Positions 1 to 9,786 of a stretch of DNA of 64,000 nt are shown here, one piece after another. The stretch is taken from the NCBI GenBank assembly GCA_037833965.1, contig AP031358.1, positions 15,136,001 through 15,200,000 on the forward strand. The letters are read 5' to 3'. Numbering within the stretch: position 1 is the first letter of the stretch; each line of letters starts with the position of its first letter. The position numbers and the translations under genes were made by a program. The notes below the pieces were generated by a model that saw nothing but the letters and a program-made list of their open reading frames with translations, was not told the origin of the DNA and did not search any database. The stretch comes from Marchantia polymorpha subsp. ruderalis. Its lineage: Eukaryota; Streptophyta; Marchantiopsida; Marchantiales; Marchantiaceae.

Positions 1-131
1 GGTGGTGGCGGCGCTGGAATATCAATGATATCTCCCACCGTCCATGTAACCTGCGCAACAATCTGCTCAAGTATTTCCTCACTCAGCGTGAGCTCCTTCG
101 CTAGCTCTTCACTTGTCTTCGGTTGAGGTAT

Positions 132-186
132 TGCAACCTCCGGGCTGACTCTCACTCAGGTTTATCTCTGATGGCTTTGCGGTAGC
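132..186. repeat. 55-bp LTR-end fragment inside gag
   Basis: The 55 bases here are identical, apart from one T/C difference, to 2351-2405, the end of the LTR next to the primer-binding site. Here they interrupt gag just after the zinc-knuckle cysteine. With one more base on the right (187) the fragment begins TGCAACC and ends GGTAGCA, so its ends form an imperfect 7-bp inverted repeat. A template switch during reverse transcription is one possible source. Confidence 0.8.
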
Positions 187-1027
187 AATTCCTCTTAAAA
201 TAAGGACCTCCACAAGAAAAGCAAGAAACCGCAAAGTTTCCTGAAGGTGGATTTCCTCTTGGAGGATTATTTCCATATCCCCTAGAGACTCCTCCTACAT
301 TCTGATTCATCTTCTCCCACAACTGTACTACATTGATCTTGAGGCCTGCTAAAGTCTCCGTGATAGATTTCAACTCATTTTGAAAATCCACAGGAGGATT
401 CGTTATCGTGGATGAAGTAGTAGGGTTTGAAACAATGGATTTTCCTACAACCGGTGGAGCTACTTCTCTAGCCACCAAGCTAGAATCATCATCTTCTAAG
501 CTCTCCTCCATTCTAATAGCAATTCAAATGGCTTCAGACTTAGAAGAGGGCTTCTCGTATCTCACGTTACTTTGAATCTTAGGTCTCAAACCTCCAACAA
601 AGTTCTTCATGAGCATCGCCCTTATCCCCATCATTGTAGCGTCCACTTTGTCGCCGCCCTTCCTCAACACCACGTGGAATCTAGATTCCAACTTCTCAGT
701 TATCTCCACATAGGTCCTCACCTTCTCGTTCTCTCCTTGTTTCAAGAAGGTGACCTCACACATCAACTTTTCATAACTTTCACTAGGAAGAAAGTTTTCG
801 ATCAGGTTCTCCGTTAATGTCTCCCACGTGTCGTCCTCCGAATGCTCCCTCTTGTACTCCTTGTACCACTTGAGAGCAAAATACTCCAAGAAATCCGGCA
901 GAAGCATAGCCCACTCGTCCTTCTTCCTCTCATTGTTTCCTATGCAAGCCCTCTTGAAGTCCCTAACAAAAGCTTCTACATCCTCATTCTCCCTCCCATA
1001 AAATACCGGAAGCTTCCCCATTTCCAA
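152..1027 (-). pseudogene. Ty3/gypsy-type gag, interrupted
   Basis: Two consecutive minus-strand ORFs (1027-524 and 511-152) form one gag protein broken by a TGA near 524. The first block has the look of a retrotransposon gag capsid: FYGRENEDVEAFVRDFKRAC, then WAMLLPDFLEYFALKWYKEY, then a helix-rich tail. The second block is linker, then a degenerate zinc knuckle CFSCGGPYFKRNC that has lost the histidine. Right after the last cysteine the frame runs into a 55-base copy of this element's own LTR end (132-186) and stops. Coding-like sequence resumes in 131-1 and leaves the window. The element is not functional in this copy. Confidence 0.7.
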
Positions 1028-1243
1028 CTAATTTTTATTTTTAAAATTTATTTATTGGAAATTTATATGGGGTTTCCTAATACAATATAAACAACACTAA
1101 CTCTATACTTGAGTAATTCATCCAAGGAAACACAAAAGGAATTGGTTGTTCCAAGATAGCCAAAGCTCTCTCCTCTCTTAGGCATACGATGAGTCTTACC
1201 CTCATCATCATCTTCTCCATCATTCGAATGATGATCTCCATCT

Positions 1244-1687
1244 TCAGTTGGAGCTTGAACCCGCTGAGGTCACTTTCTCTGTTTCAGCACTTAGCTTGTC
1301 GTCAAATCCTTCCACAAGTGATTCCAGAAGCGCCTTCACTCCGCTGCATTCATGTCCTGCCGGTAGCCCAATCACTCCGCAATTGTCACAGAAAGTCGCG
1401 CTTTGGGATTCATGTGGCGATGATGGTCCCAAGTGAAGTTTCAAATCTCCCAAGTTCCTCTTGCTCCTCACTCTTCTATCTTTGTTCCGCAGGAAACAAT
1501 TGACAACCTTATGGCTCTCCTCTCCACAATAAAAACAAGTTTCACGTTTGACTCTTGGAGATTGACTCACTACTCTTTCTTCAAACTCCACCTTGAATTC
1601 TCTTGTATTTGAGTCTAAAGACACTATAACATCTAAGCCTTGAGGTACTTTGAATAACATAACCTTCCAACCTGCTTGTTCACTCAT
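1244..1687 (-). CDS. Retroelement gag-like ORF with CCHC zinc knuckle
   Basis: This is a 147-codon minus-strand ORF with an ATG start at 1687, about 640 bases inside the primer-binding site of the same element. It carries one retroviral-type zinc knuckle, CFYCGEESHKVVNC (C-x2-C-x4-H-x4-C, about residues 51-64), followed by a basic stretch; a second CxxC pair (CDNC) lies near residue 100. The knuckle suggests nucleic-acid binding in a virus-like particle. A related but decayed copy of the first 40 residues (MSEQ..., ...QGLDV...SLDSN...RE.KV) occurs on the same strand starting near 6230, so this is a repeat-family protein, not a host gene. The reading frame downstream (1243 to 1030) is acidic and broken before the next gag block. 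Confidence 0.6.
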   Translation of the reverse strand: MSEQAGWKVMLFKVPQGLDVIVSLDSNTREFKVEFEERVVSQSPRVKRETCFYCGEESHKVVNCFLRNKDRRVRSKRNLGDLKLHLGPSSPHESQSATFCDNCGVIGLPAGHECSGVKALLESLVEGFDDKLSAETEKVTSAGSSSN

Positions 1688-2326
1688 TTTCCCATAAGGT
1701 AAAAATCACTCACAAGACCTCTCCCAGAAACGCTATCTACTTGACGAAAACTCCGAATAAAGAAATCAAAAGCTTTTGCTCTTTTATTCTGCTTTTGTAC
1801 CCCCTGAATTTCAAATCATCATAACTTCGTCTCTAGACATGATCTCTCAGTAAAATTTTGATTCACATGTAGCTTATCTTTCAAAACACACTCGTACAAA
1901 GTTGAAATACAGAAAAAGTAATTTACTCTATACAAACTTTCCAGAGAGCAAATTTTCGGTACCCGTGAAAACTTCCTCAACTTCTAACTCTCATATCTTT
2001 CTGTTAACACATGATCTAGACCTGAAACAAAAACGTAAACGTTTTCTATCTTCCACTCTACAATCTATAAAAACTTTGAAAAATACCTTCAAAAATACTT
2101 CTCTTGGTGTTAAGATCATTTTTCTATCAAAAAGAGATGTTTACGTGAACAAAACATACAAAATCACTTCTAGGCTATCATATGAGATTATTGGATAAAC
2201 AAAGGGAATTTCGCTCTCAAGCACACTCTCTCTCTTTCGTTCCCCAATGTTAACATCAAGTGATCCCTCATAGATACTTTCTCTCGAGCTAGAAATCGAA
2301 TCCTAAACATTCCGCCTTCTAGATTG
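1688..2326 (-). other. Untranslated leader of the Ty3-type element
   Basis: About 640 bases between the primer-binding site and the first gag ORF. It is AT-rich with no convincing coding frame; the 98-codon plus-strand ORF at 1902-2198 has no recognisable motif and is judged a chance ORF. Position fits a retrotransposon leader. Confidence 0.5.
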
Positions 2327-2346
2327 AGGTCCCGGCAACAGAACCA
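2327..2346 (-). promoter_or_regulatory. tRNA primer-binding site of the LTR element
   Basis: Read on the minus strand, the bases right after the LTR end are TTTTTGGTTCTGTTGCCGGG. The core TGTTGCCGGGACC closely resembles the GTTGCCGGGGA-type primer-binding sites of several plant Ty3/gypsy lineages. It starts within 5 bases of an LTR ending in GGTTGCA, which fixes the orientation and the LTR boundary. Confidence 0.65.
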
Positions 2347-2350
2347 AAAA

Positions 2351-3186
2351 TGCAACCTCCGGGCTGACTCTCACTCAGGTTTACCTCTGATGGCTTTGCG
2401 GTAGCGCATCATGGTTCTAGAAGACTAGTATTCATCCTCACATTCATGTCCCAAACACCTTCTCTCACAAACTCTCCATGTATCACTTCAACCCACACAC
2501 AAACTCTCCTTACATCACTCTCTTCACATAAACGCAAATACACGTCGATACTTCAAGATACTCAAAAACTTCACTCCTTCATTCCTGAAACAAGTCTTCA
2601 CACATGACTCTCCAAACTTGCTTGAGAGTTGCTACTCTACCTCTCTATTTATACTACTTGAGAAGTTACCATTGTAACATTTGGTAATTTCTCCTAAATT
2701 ACTTTTACCTAGGTAATTTTGATGAACCCTCTCTATGTGGCAACATGCCATTGGCCTAGCTAAACCTTCTAGAAGTTTCCGGAATCCAAAGTTGAGGTGG
2801 CGACATGCCATTGGAAACTTTTAAACTTCTACAAGCTTCTTAGCCACTAAGTCAACACTAGACTTAGTTTAGCCAATCATCTTTCATACATTTTAGTCTA
2901 ACCAATCAAATCCAAGCTTTTAGTCAAATATCTAATCAAATATCTTTTAGTCAAATAGAACTTTTGTATAAGACAAAATAGAAGTGCTCACCCTTTGTAA
3001 AAGACAAATAGAAGTGTTCACTCCATTCTTCTAGAACTCCGCTAATCATTCCGCCAACTATAGACATTGTAGCTAAACTTAGTTATGACTAGATAAACTT
3101 AGTTATAACTAACTAGTTTAGTCATAACTAGCTAGACTTAGCTATCCCTTGGCTAATCATCATTAATCACTTGACCACTTCTGACA
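2351..3186 (-). repeat. 5' LTR of a Ty3/gypsy-type element (minus orientation)
   Basis: The right end of the LTR (minus-strand reading) is set by the adjacent primer-binding site and the terminal CA at 2351-2352. The left end is placed at TGTCAGAAG (3186), where the coding-like sequence of the next repeat (3187 and above) breaks off; this boundary is less certain. Inside are short repeats of TAGTTATAACTA type around 3060-3140, and a TATAAATA box at 2654-2647 on the minus strand, suitable for driving the element. The partner LTR would lie to the left of the window. Confidence 0.5.
2647..2654 (-). promoter_or_regulatory. TATA box inside the LTR
   Basis: TATAAATA on the minus strand, followed by GAGAGGTAGAG. 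It lies about 300 bases before the LTR end, so transcription from here would read across the primer-binding site into gag. Confidence 0.5.
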
Positions 3187-4399
3187 CTTAGTACATATGT
3201 GCAACACCCAGTCTTACAGTACGTCCTTAGTCTCCACAGATCGCGTTTGCTAGTCCAAGTTTTCTCCGAAGATAGAAAACTTGGACTAGCTGTATCCATC
3301 CTCTCCTCCGAAGGTTCCACTGCTACTTCCGTTGGGACTTTGGCTGGTTCCGCCAAAGGTCCTACTTCCAACACTTGAAGAGTAGGCTCGTCATTATTCT
3401 CTTCGTCTGTCGCCAAAGCCGTTGCATTCGTCTTCTCCACACAGCTGTTTGAAGAATCTGACACAACCCTCCCGCGATTCGCATTCTTCTTCGACCTAGC
3501 TCAAGTCCTTGACTACCTGATTTCCACTATCTCAGTATTTGTCAACTACGACTCCAGTATTGGGTCTTCCTCGTCATTTGCAAGTATCTTCCGTCTCTTC
3601 GCCAATCACCTTTCTGGCCGCTCTCGTGTCGGAAGAACATTCACCTACACTAGTCCGCGCGCTATACTCTGAGGTGGCATTTCAGTTCGGACATTGTCTT
3701 CTTCCTCTGTCTCCTTCCTGGACTCGATTGCCAGAATTTTGCAATCCTTCGGGAATCGGTTCTCTTCCTCCTTCGTGAGTAACCCCATTCCTCGGTAGAA
3801 ATTCACTATGCAAGGGGTTAGGTGATTAATCAATCCTCCCTCCCATCGGGCACTCGCATTGACCCAAATTAGATCATGAAAGATTCTCGCCCAATGTACT
3901 CGTCTTTCCTTCAAGACGCGCTCGAAGAAGCCAACCTGCCAAGCAGTGACATAAGTCGTGCGTTGCGGTCGTAGGATGTGCATGATCCCTAATGCAATCG
4001 CAGGCCTCTTCGGATCTTTGTAATCCGCGGTCTTCCATCCATTCGTTCCCGATCTCGCGTTTCAGAAGAGTGGAGCGAAAGTTAATTCTTCTGCGCGGGT
4101 TATCTTCACGTTATCCTTCACGAACATATAATCCCCGTCGTCTCCTGCGCACGACCCCAGCACTCTCGTCCGGTTTTCGATTGTACACAGCATCAGATTG
4201 CCGCGGAAATCCTCTCCTTCGTTTCAGTTCTTCTTCATGATCTCCTTACAAATGCTTGCCGACACGCAATTCCAATTTCACAAGAGAAAATCTATGTGTA
4301 ATTCGCTAAGCTCCCGCCTGTAAGGTCGCAATTCCTCGTAAGACACCTTCAGCGGAACCAATTTCCGCACCTTGGTTGTCTTGGGTGGCGTCATCTTCA
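3187..4399 (-). pseudogene. Decayed retroelement-associated protein of unknown function
   Basis: A minus-strand coding frame can be followed from an ATG at about 4399 to the LTR boundary, broken by several stops. The best block (3983-3645, 112 codons) includes MHILRPQRTTYVTAWQVGF, ...VHWARIFHDLIW and GGLINHLTPCIVNFYRGMGLL. From memory this resembles a repeat-associated protein family common in some non-seed plant genomes, but I cannot name a domain. Upstream pieces include DYMFVKDNVKITRAEEL; downstream pieces are acidic linker (3464-3153). At least three stops upstream of the best block are TGA codons that one C-to-T change could make from CGA, as in old methylated DNA. No function is proposed. 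Confidence 0.5.
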
Positions 4400-4553
4400 T
4401 CAATCGATTTTATTCTCTCTCGCTCCCTCTTGATATCGCAATGTCGGCGCAAATATACTCTTGTGGTCTTGCCTTCGATGCCCTAACATCCTTCTCACGC
4501 GCGCGAATTGGTACCCGCGGCGCGTGTGAACCTTGACCGGCCCTTTGCAAATT

Positions 4554-4645
4554 CAAATTGAGCTTCGTCGTCTTCGCCGAAGACGACGAAGCTCAATTTG
4601 ACGCCGAAGACAATAGCCGGGTCTTCGCCGAAGACCCGGCTATTG
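4554..4645. repeat. Two adjacent near-perfect palindromes
   Basis: Palindrome 1 has 23-bp arms 4554-4576 and 4578-4600 around one base (4577). Palindrome 2 has 17-bp arms 4611-4627 and 4629-4645 around one base (4628). Both centres read CTTCGCCGAAG. The surroundings (4650-4710) contain further CCGAAG/CTTCGG motifs. A one-base centre is too tight for a natural RNA hairpin loop, so a foldback-DNA or template-switch origin is more likely than a microRNA precursor. Confidence 0.9.
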
Positions 4646-4750
4646 CATCCTCCAAAATGACTACGCCGAAGGTACAAAGATCCGAAGGTCTTCGGCCGAA
4701 TGTGAATCCTACTTTACTTCTTTGTCTAGCTAGATTTCCCATAATTCTCC

Positions 4751-4916
4751 TCACTCATACAACTTAGGACTTGTATGTTTACCTTCTGACACGAATATGT
4801 TTAAGTTTTTTGTTAATTTTGTAAAAACGAACATCACTCATACAACTTAGGACTTGTATGTTTACCTTCTGACACGAATATGTTTAAGTTTTTTGTTAAT
4901 TTTGTAAAAACGAACA
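4751..4916. repeat. 83-bp tandem duplication
   Basis: 4751-4833 is repeated directly at 4834-4916 with essentially no differences, starting TCACTCATACAACTTAGG and ending GTAAAAACGAACA. The near identity means the duplication is recent. It sits at the left edge of the decayed Ty3 pol remnant. Confidence 0.9.
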
Positions 4917-4934
4917 AACTAAGCATCACAAGGG

Positions 4935-6240
4935 TTAATTTGACTTTTGCAAAATAGAACGAGCTTTTTCCTCCAACTCGATGTGATGAGTCTCAAATGT
5001 CACGTATTTCAAATCTTTATAATTAAAGTCAAAGACATGGATATATTTGCAAAATATATCCAACAATCTTGACTTTTTCTCAATGGTAATATTTGGATCA
5101 AACTTGAGGATGGAAAGTATTCAACACACCTCCTCTTTGATCATCTACACTTCGTCATGATATTTCTTCAACCCCGGTCTAAGAAGCAATTCCATGGCAG
5201 CAACAACTTGAACTCGTAAATTATCATCAGAAGAGTCATCTAATAATATTTCTTGATCAGAATTTGACATGTCCATGTCAATTTCTGAAAAACTACCTCT
5301 TCTCGCTCTCAGATTTTCAATATTTGTAGTCGATCTATTTGAGTCGGTAGTGGAACTTTATACTCTTGTCAAAGGGACCTTAACTTGATGGTTCTCTAAA
5401 CCTATATGCAGGTAGACCTTATTCCATCAATCAGTATCTTCACCACCCTCAACTAAAAACATTACAACAACAAATTATAACTAGCTTCCTTTAGTACTTG
5501 CAAAGAAAGAAAGGTTTGAACTCACTTCACACTCACCACAACTTTGTCAATCTCACAAAGTGGTCTTACCTTTTGTTTGTTGACCATATTAATAATTATA
5601 CTAGAAGATCGTGAAAGTCATATTCCTAATTTCATTAACAATCTTTCAAAGATTGCATTCACAACAGAGCTATCATCTATCAACACGTCCGACAGATCAT
5701 GTCCATTGATTCTTTCTTCAATCTTAGAAGCATGTGTATATACCTCTGAAGCAGTAATATCCATCACACAAACTCTCACATTTGTCATGTGAAATTTTCT
5801 CTTGGATTTTCGTTTCTTGGTCTTTTTGGAGCTAAAGCATACTCTCAATTCATTCCGTATAGTTGGATTTAAAGCAATTAGTTGATCAAGTGTTATATTA
5901 GCTTTTTTTACTTCCTACATTCTCTAGCATGCCATACTTAGCTTGAGAAGATGTAATGAAAAGTCATTCATGCCCAACTTCTTTTTGGTACTCTTGGTTG
6001 ACTCATTCGACTTGACCATGTACTATGATTTGGCATGTGATTCATGAAAATCCACCCATCCACAAATCAGGCGCTTTGCTTCTCATGTGCCAAAATATCC
6101 ACTTTTGACTTGGAGATTTGAGACAACTTCACTTTTGATTCTCTTACGTTTGAATCTAATGAGATCATAACATCCAAGCCTTGAGTTATTATGGATAACC
6201 TAAACTTCTAACTCCCTTGTTCACTCATTTTTCAATAAAG
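4935..6240 (-). pseudogene. Decayed Ty3/gypsy gag-pol fragment
   Basis: Three broken minus-strand pieces lie in polyprotein order. Near 6230 is a weak copy of the MSEQ... N-terminus seen at 1687. At 5848-5618 is a protease-like segment (INGHDLSDVLIDDSSVVNAI), where the family normally has a D-[ST]-G type motif; the glycine is lost. At about 5260-4935 is the linker before reverse transcriptase (MELLLRPGLKKYHDEV, then LLDIFCKYIHVFDFNYKDL). Many stops and frameshifts separate them. The remnant ends at the tandem duplication, so reverse transcriptase itself is missing. Confidence 0.5.
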
Positions 6241-8186
6241 TAAAATTACTCAAAAGATCTCTACCAAAAACGCTCTCTACGTGATTAAAATTGTAAATAA
6301 GTAAATTCAAAAATTTTACTCTACTTTCCTGGTTTTGTACCCCTTAAATTTTAAAAAATAACATAATTTTGTGATTAAATGTGATCTCTTGGTGAAATTT
6401 TTTTTGACACATATGTTATTTTTCAATACACATTCGTACAAAATTTAAAAGTTTAATTTCAAAAGTATATCGTGATAATGACTAATAAGCTTTAAAATTT
6501 ACATTCACTTTACATTATTACATTTTTTTATCAATATTATGTAAATTTAAAACATATGTATTCAAATTGTCAATGTATTTTAATCTCACTTTACTTCATC
6601 TTGAAGTTCATAAGCTTAAAGTCATAGTTTCATGCTTCATGACATTAAATTTAAATTATAATATTATGCAATTATAATATATAACTATCTTGTGCAAGTC
6701 ATTTAATTCATCTTTTGACATCAAATACATTCAATTCTGAGATTTTTTAATATTAATTCACCAGTTAGTTTTCAATATGCATTTTACCTTATGTTACTAG
6801 AAAAATATATATTGAAGATTTTGTTTGTACTTTACAATGACAAATTTAGCAACACTTTCATGCTTGTCATCTTGTTATATACTATTTTTTTAATCTATTT
6901 GAATTCAAAAATCAAAAATCTATTGTCATAAGCTTCAGAACTCTTCTTCTGAATTTGATATTAAATTTGAACTCAAACTAATGTGGCTCGCTTGAAAGCA
7001 TATCAAGTTGAAAAGCATATCAATTCTCTCACCATATTAATTTTTTCAAATCTAAACTTGATTCAAAATTCTACCAAACACTTCTCTACTATTTTTTTGA
7101 ATTTGATGCAAATTAGATATGATACAAACCCAAATTTATAATCTAAACTGAAAACCATAGCAAAGCAAATAAAAAATTAGCAAAGTGATAGATTGGTTGA
7201 TGGAGAATCTTTGAGTCATCTACTTTTGAAGTTAACAAGAGCAAAGATGAAACTGACGCAAGCTGAAGCTAAAACCATAGCCATCAAATTTGTAGATACT
7301 TTTGAAGATAGAGAAAATGGAGCTAGATGAATTGGCTTTGAGATGCATACTAGGATGAAAATTTGAAGAGGAACAATACAGAGGTATTTTGTGTGATGGA
7401 TCGTGGTTGCATGCTCAATATGATCAAATAAGTTAATAATGTTAAAGAATTTATCAAGATTGTGCCACCATTTGAGAAGAAAAAAGAAAACAAGCGGAGC
7501 AAGTTTTGAATGATGGACATGAAATTTTGACTTTGGAAGAGAAAGATGGCAAGTTAAAGGAGTAAATTGGAGGATTTGAAAAACGTTGTGGAGAAAAGTT
7601 ATAGAAAGTAGTGTAATAGTGTAGTATTTAGTCTCTAACCTAGTTATGCAACTTGAACCTGGAAGTATTGTGCATACTTAGCGGAATCACTAAGCGTATG
7701 ATTTGGCTACAATGTCAAAAATCCAATTAGGGTACGCTTCAATAGTTCCCAACGATGCGATTATCATATAGAAGTTGAGGAGGGGATGCTCCCTGTAATA
7801 AAGCTCTAGCGTGCAAATATGATGTTACCTATCAAAAAAATGTATAACAAACGGAAGCAAATCTAAGCTAAATTCTAAACAAAGGCAAAAATTGATGTGA
7901 TGCTATTGGAATTGCATACAAAAATCTAATTCGTCTACTATATGCTACAAGTTATATCAAAAAAGCTTGACATCTAGTCACCAAGTTATATAAAGAATGC
8001 GGAATGCAAAAATAATGATATTTGAATCCAAAGAGAAGCAATGAAGAAGATAAGAGATTAAGTGATAGAAGATGTGCAAGCTATTGCAACTTTTAATCTT
8101 TTTGTTGGACATGAAGAATTTAAAAAAATTGTTCATATGAATACAAAAAAATTGCAGATGCAAATATTTTGCATTCCCAATTTTGA
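6241..8186. other. AT-rich intergenic repeat debris
   Basis: Strongly AT-rich, with no ORF that carries a recognisable motif. 7620-7810 is less AT-rich and coding-like in short stretches, but I could not assign it. I see no gene, RNA gene or intact repeat. Confidence 0.5.
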
Positions 8187-8470
8187 AAGATGAAGAGCTT
8201 TTGGAGATGATGAAGACTGTTGAAGAGTACTTGGACCATGATAATGATGCTGACCTTCTTAAGTTTCAAGAAGAATTCAAGTCATTTTATAAACAAGTTG
8301 TTGATATAGGAAATCATTAACTCTTCAATGAAGTTCAAAAAAAGGTTGAAGAAAAATTTGATTATGTTAGAAAGTTGTTTGAATTGTTTCAAAGTAAAAT
8401 TATCACAATGAAAACCAAAAGCAAGAAACTTAAAAAAATGAAAGACAATCACAAGATTTTTCAAAACTAG
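8187..8470 (+). pseudogene. Broken ORF for a charged, helical protein
   Basis: A plus-strand frame reads KDEELLEMMKTVEEYLDHDN and continues to a TAA near 8320. After a break it resumes as KKVEEKFDYVRKLFELFQSK with a lysine-rich tail. The composition is that of a coiled coil and is unlike the surrounding AT-rich DNA, so it was probably coding. It may be a gag-type remnant; nothing identifies the family. Confidence 0.3.
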
Positions 8471-9786
8471 ATAATTCATAACATGTTGAACGAAATATAT
8501 ATGATATCTATTTTCTTGGAAAGATAATGTTTACTTAAAAAGTATGTTGTGTTGAACTCTACTGATGAGGTAGCATGGAAAGGAAATGGTCAATTGTATG
8601 GGTAGAGAAGTCGAGGAAATTAGCCTCCATAGGAAGCGTGTTTGGTCATGGGTGCAACTCTAACCATGTCCGCAATTCAGAGTCATCATGAAACATCAGC
8701 GGAGTCATTCAAATACCACGAACACGAAAAATCTACATTTGAATTCTTATCACAGCTCAAGCTATCACTCATACTTGAAGATTGCAAAGGCAAGCTCTCT
8801 CTGGATCTATCGTCAATTCTCTTCCTTTTAGCTAGCTCCAAGTGTGTTCGTTTTTCATACAAGATGATACTTACCTCACATTCCCAACTCCTTGCACGCC
8901 CGTTGACGACGTCGCCCTTCTCTTCCAGACTTTTTAATCCCCCCTCGTGTGACTCCTGACACACCATGCGATGATTTTCACATATCAAGATAAGAATGCA
9001 GCTTCCGTCATTTAATGTACTCTCTTTCTCCCTCTCCCTTTCAAACATATTTGGCTTAATTATAATACAACAATATTCGTGCGAATACTCATTATATGCG
9101 TCTGCAGACAACTCTTCAAGGAAATAGTTAATTAAAATCATTTCACTTTGACTGTCTATGCAGTATTTCTTAAGCCTTACATTTCGTCCTGCTCGTACAA
9201 GCCATCCACGACATTCTTGAATACAGTTGTATTTAAGTTCACTCCTTGTCTATAGGTTGCAACTTCTATCCCATCGACAGATTCTTGGCAAATATCCTGC
9301 TATACAAACAAACCTGCCACAAATCTCTGCACCATCGTACACTCATGCATATGTGCAGAGGTGGTTTGCGGAGACTTCCCTTGGCACCAGACATCACGGG
9401 CCTCTAAAGATTTTGAACTTTCTGCACACGCGGCAGCTCTCTTGAACTACGGGTGGCGCACAATGGTGGACACTGCCACGTATCGTAGCATCCCACGCCA
9501 GATCGACATTGAACACTCCGTGGAGTAACGAGATACGCAGTTGGTGCATGCTCTGCATTTCCTTCGATGAATGCAGGTTACCTGATAGTTTCCATGATAC
9601 AGTAGCAGCATGTCAAGCAATGTCCGACGTCAGTCGAGAAAGCTCTCACAGCCATCTCTCTTTCAACGAGTCTCCGCTGTCAAAATCTGCAAAATCAATT
9701 TGGGCAGCCGCAGTAGAAAGCAGAGTGCTCACCGTAAGATTAGATTTCTGAATTGAGAGCTTTCTTTGACCAAGAGCACGCTCAGG
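8471..9786. other. Intergenic region upstream of the 82-residue protein gene
   Basis: No supported gene. A 151-codon minus-strand ORF (9141-8686) has no motif and overlaps a plus-strand ORF of similar length, so I treat it as unproven. The last 400 bases hold ACGT-type motifs (for example CCACGTATCG near 9476) and should include the promoter of the gene starting at 9787. Confidence 0.4.

Noticed and set aside
4554-4600. MicroRNA precursor or transcription terminator
   Set aside because: The one-base centre leaves no loop, the locus is not next to a gene end, and Rho-independent terminators do not apply to plant nuclear genes.
8686-9141. 151-codon minus-strand ORF
   Set aside because: No recognisable domain and a long ORF also exists on the opposite strand; not enough to call a gene.
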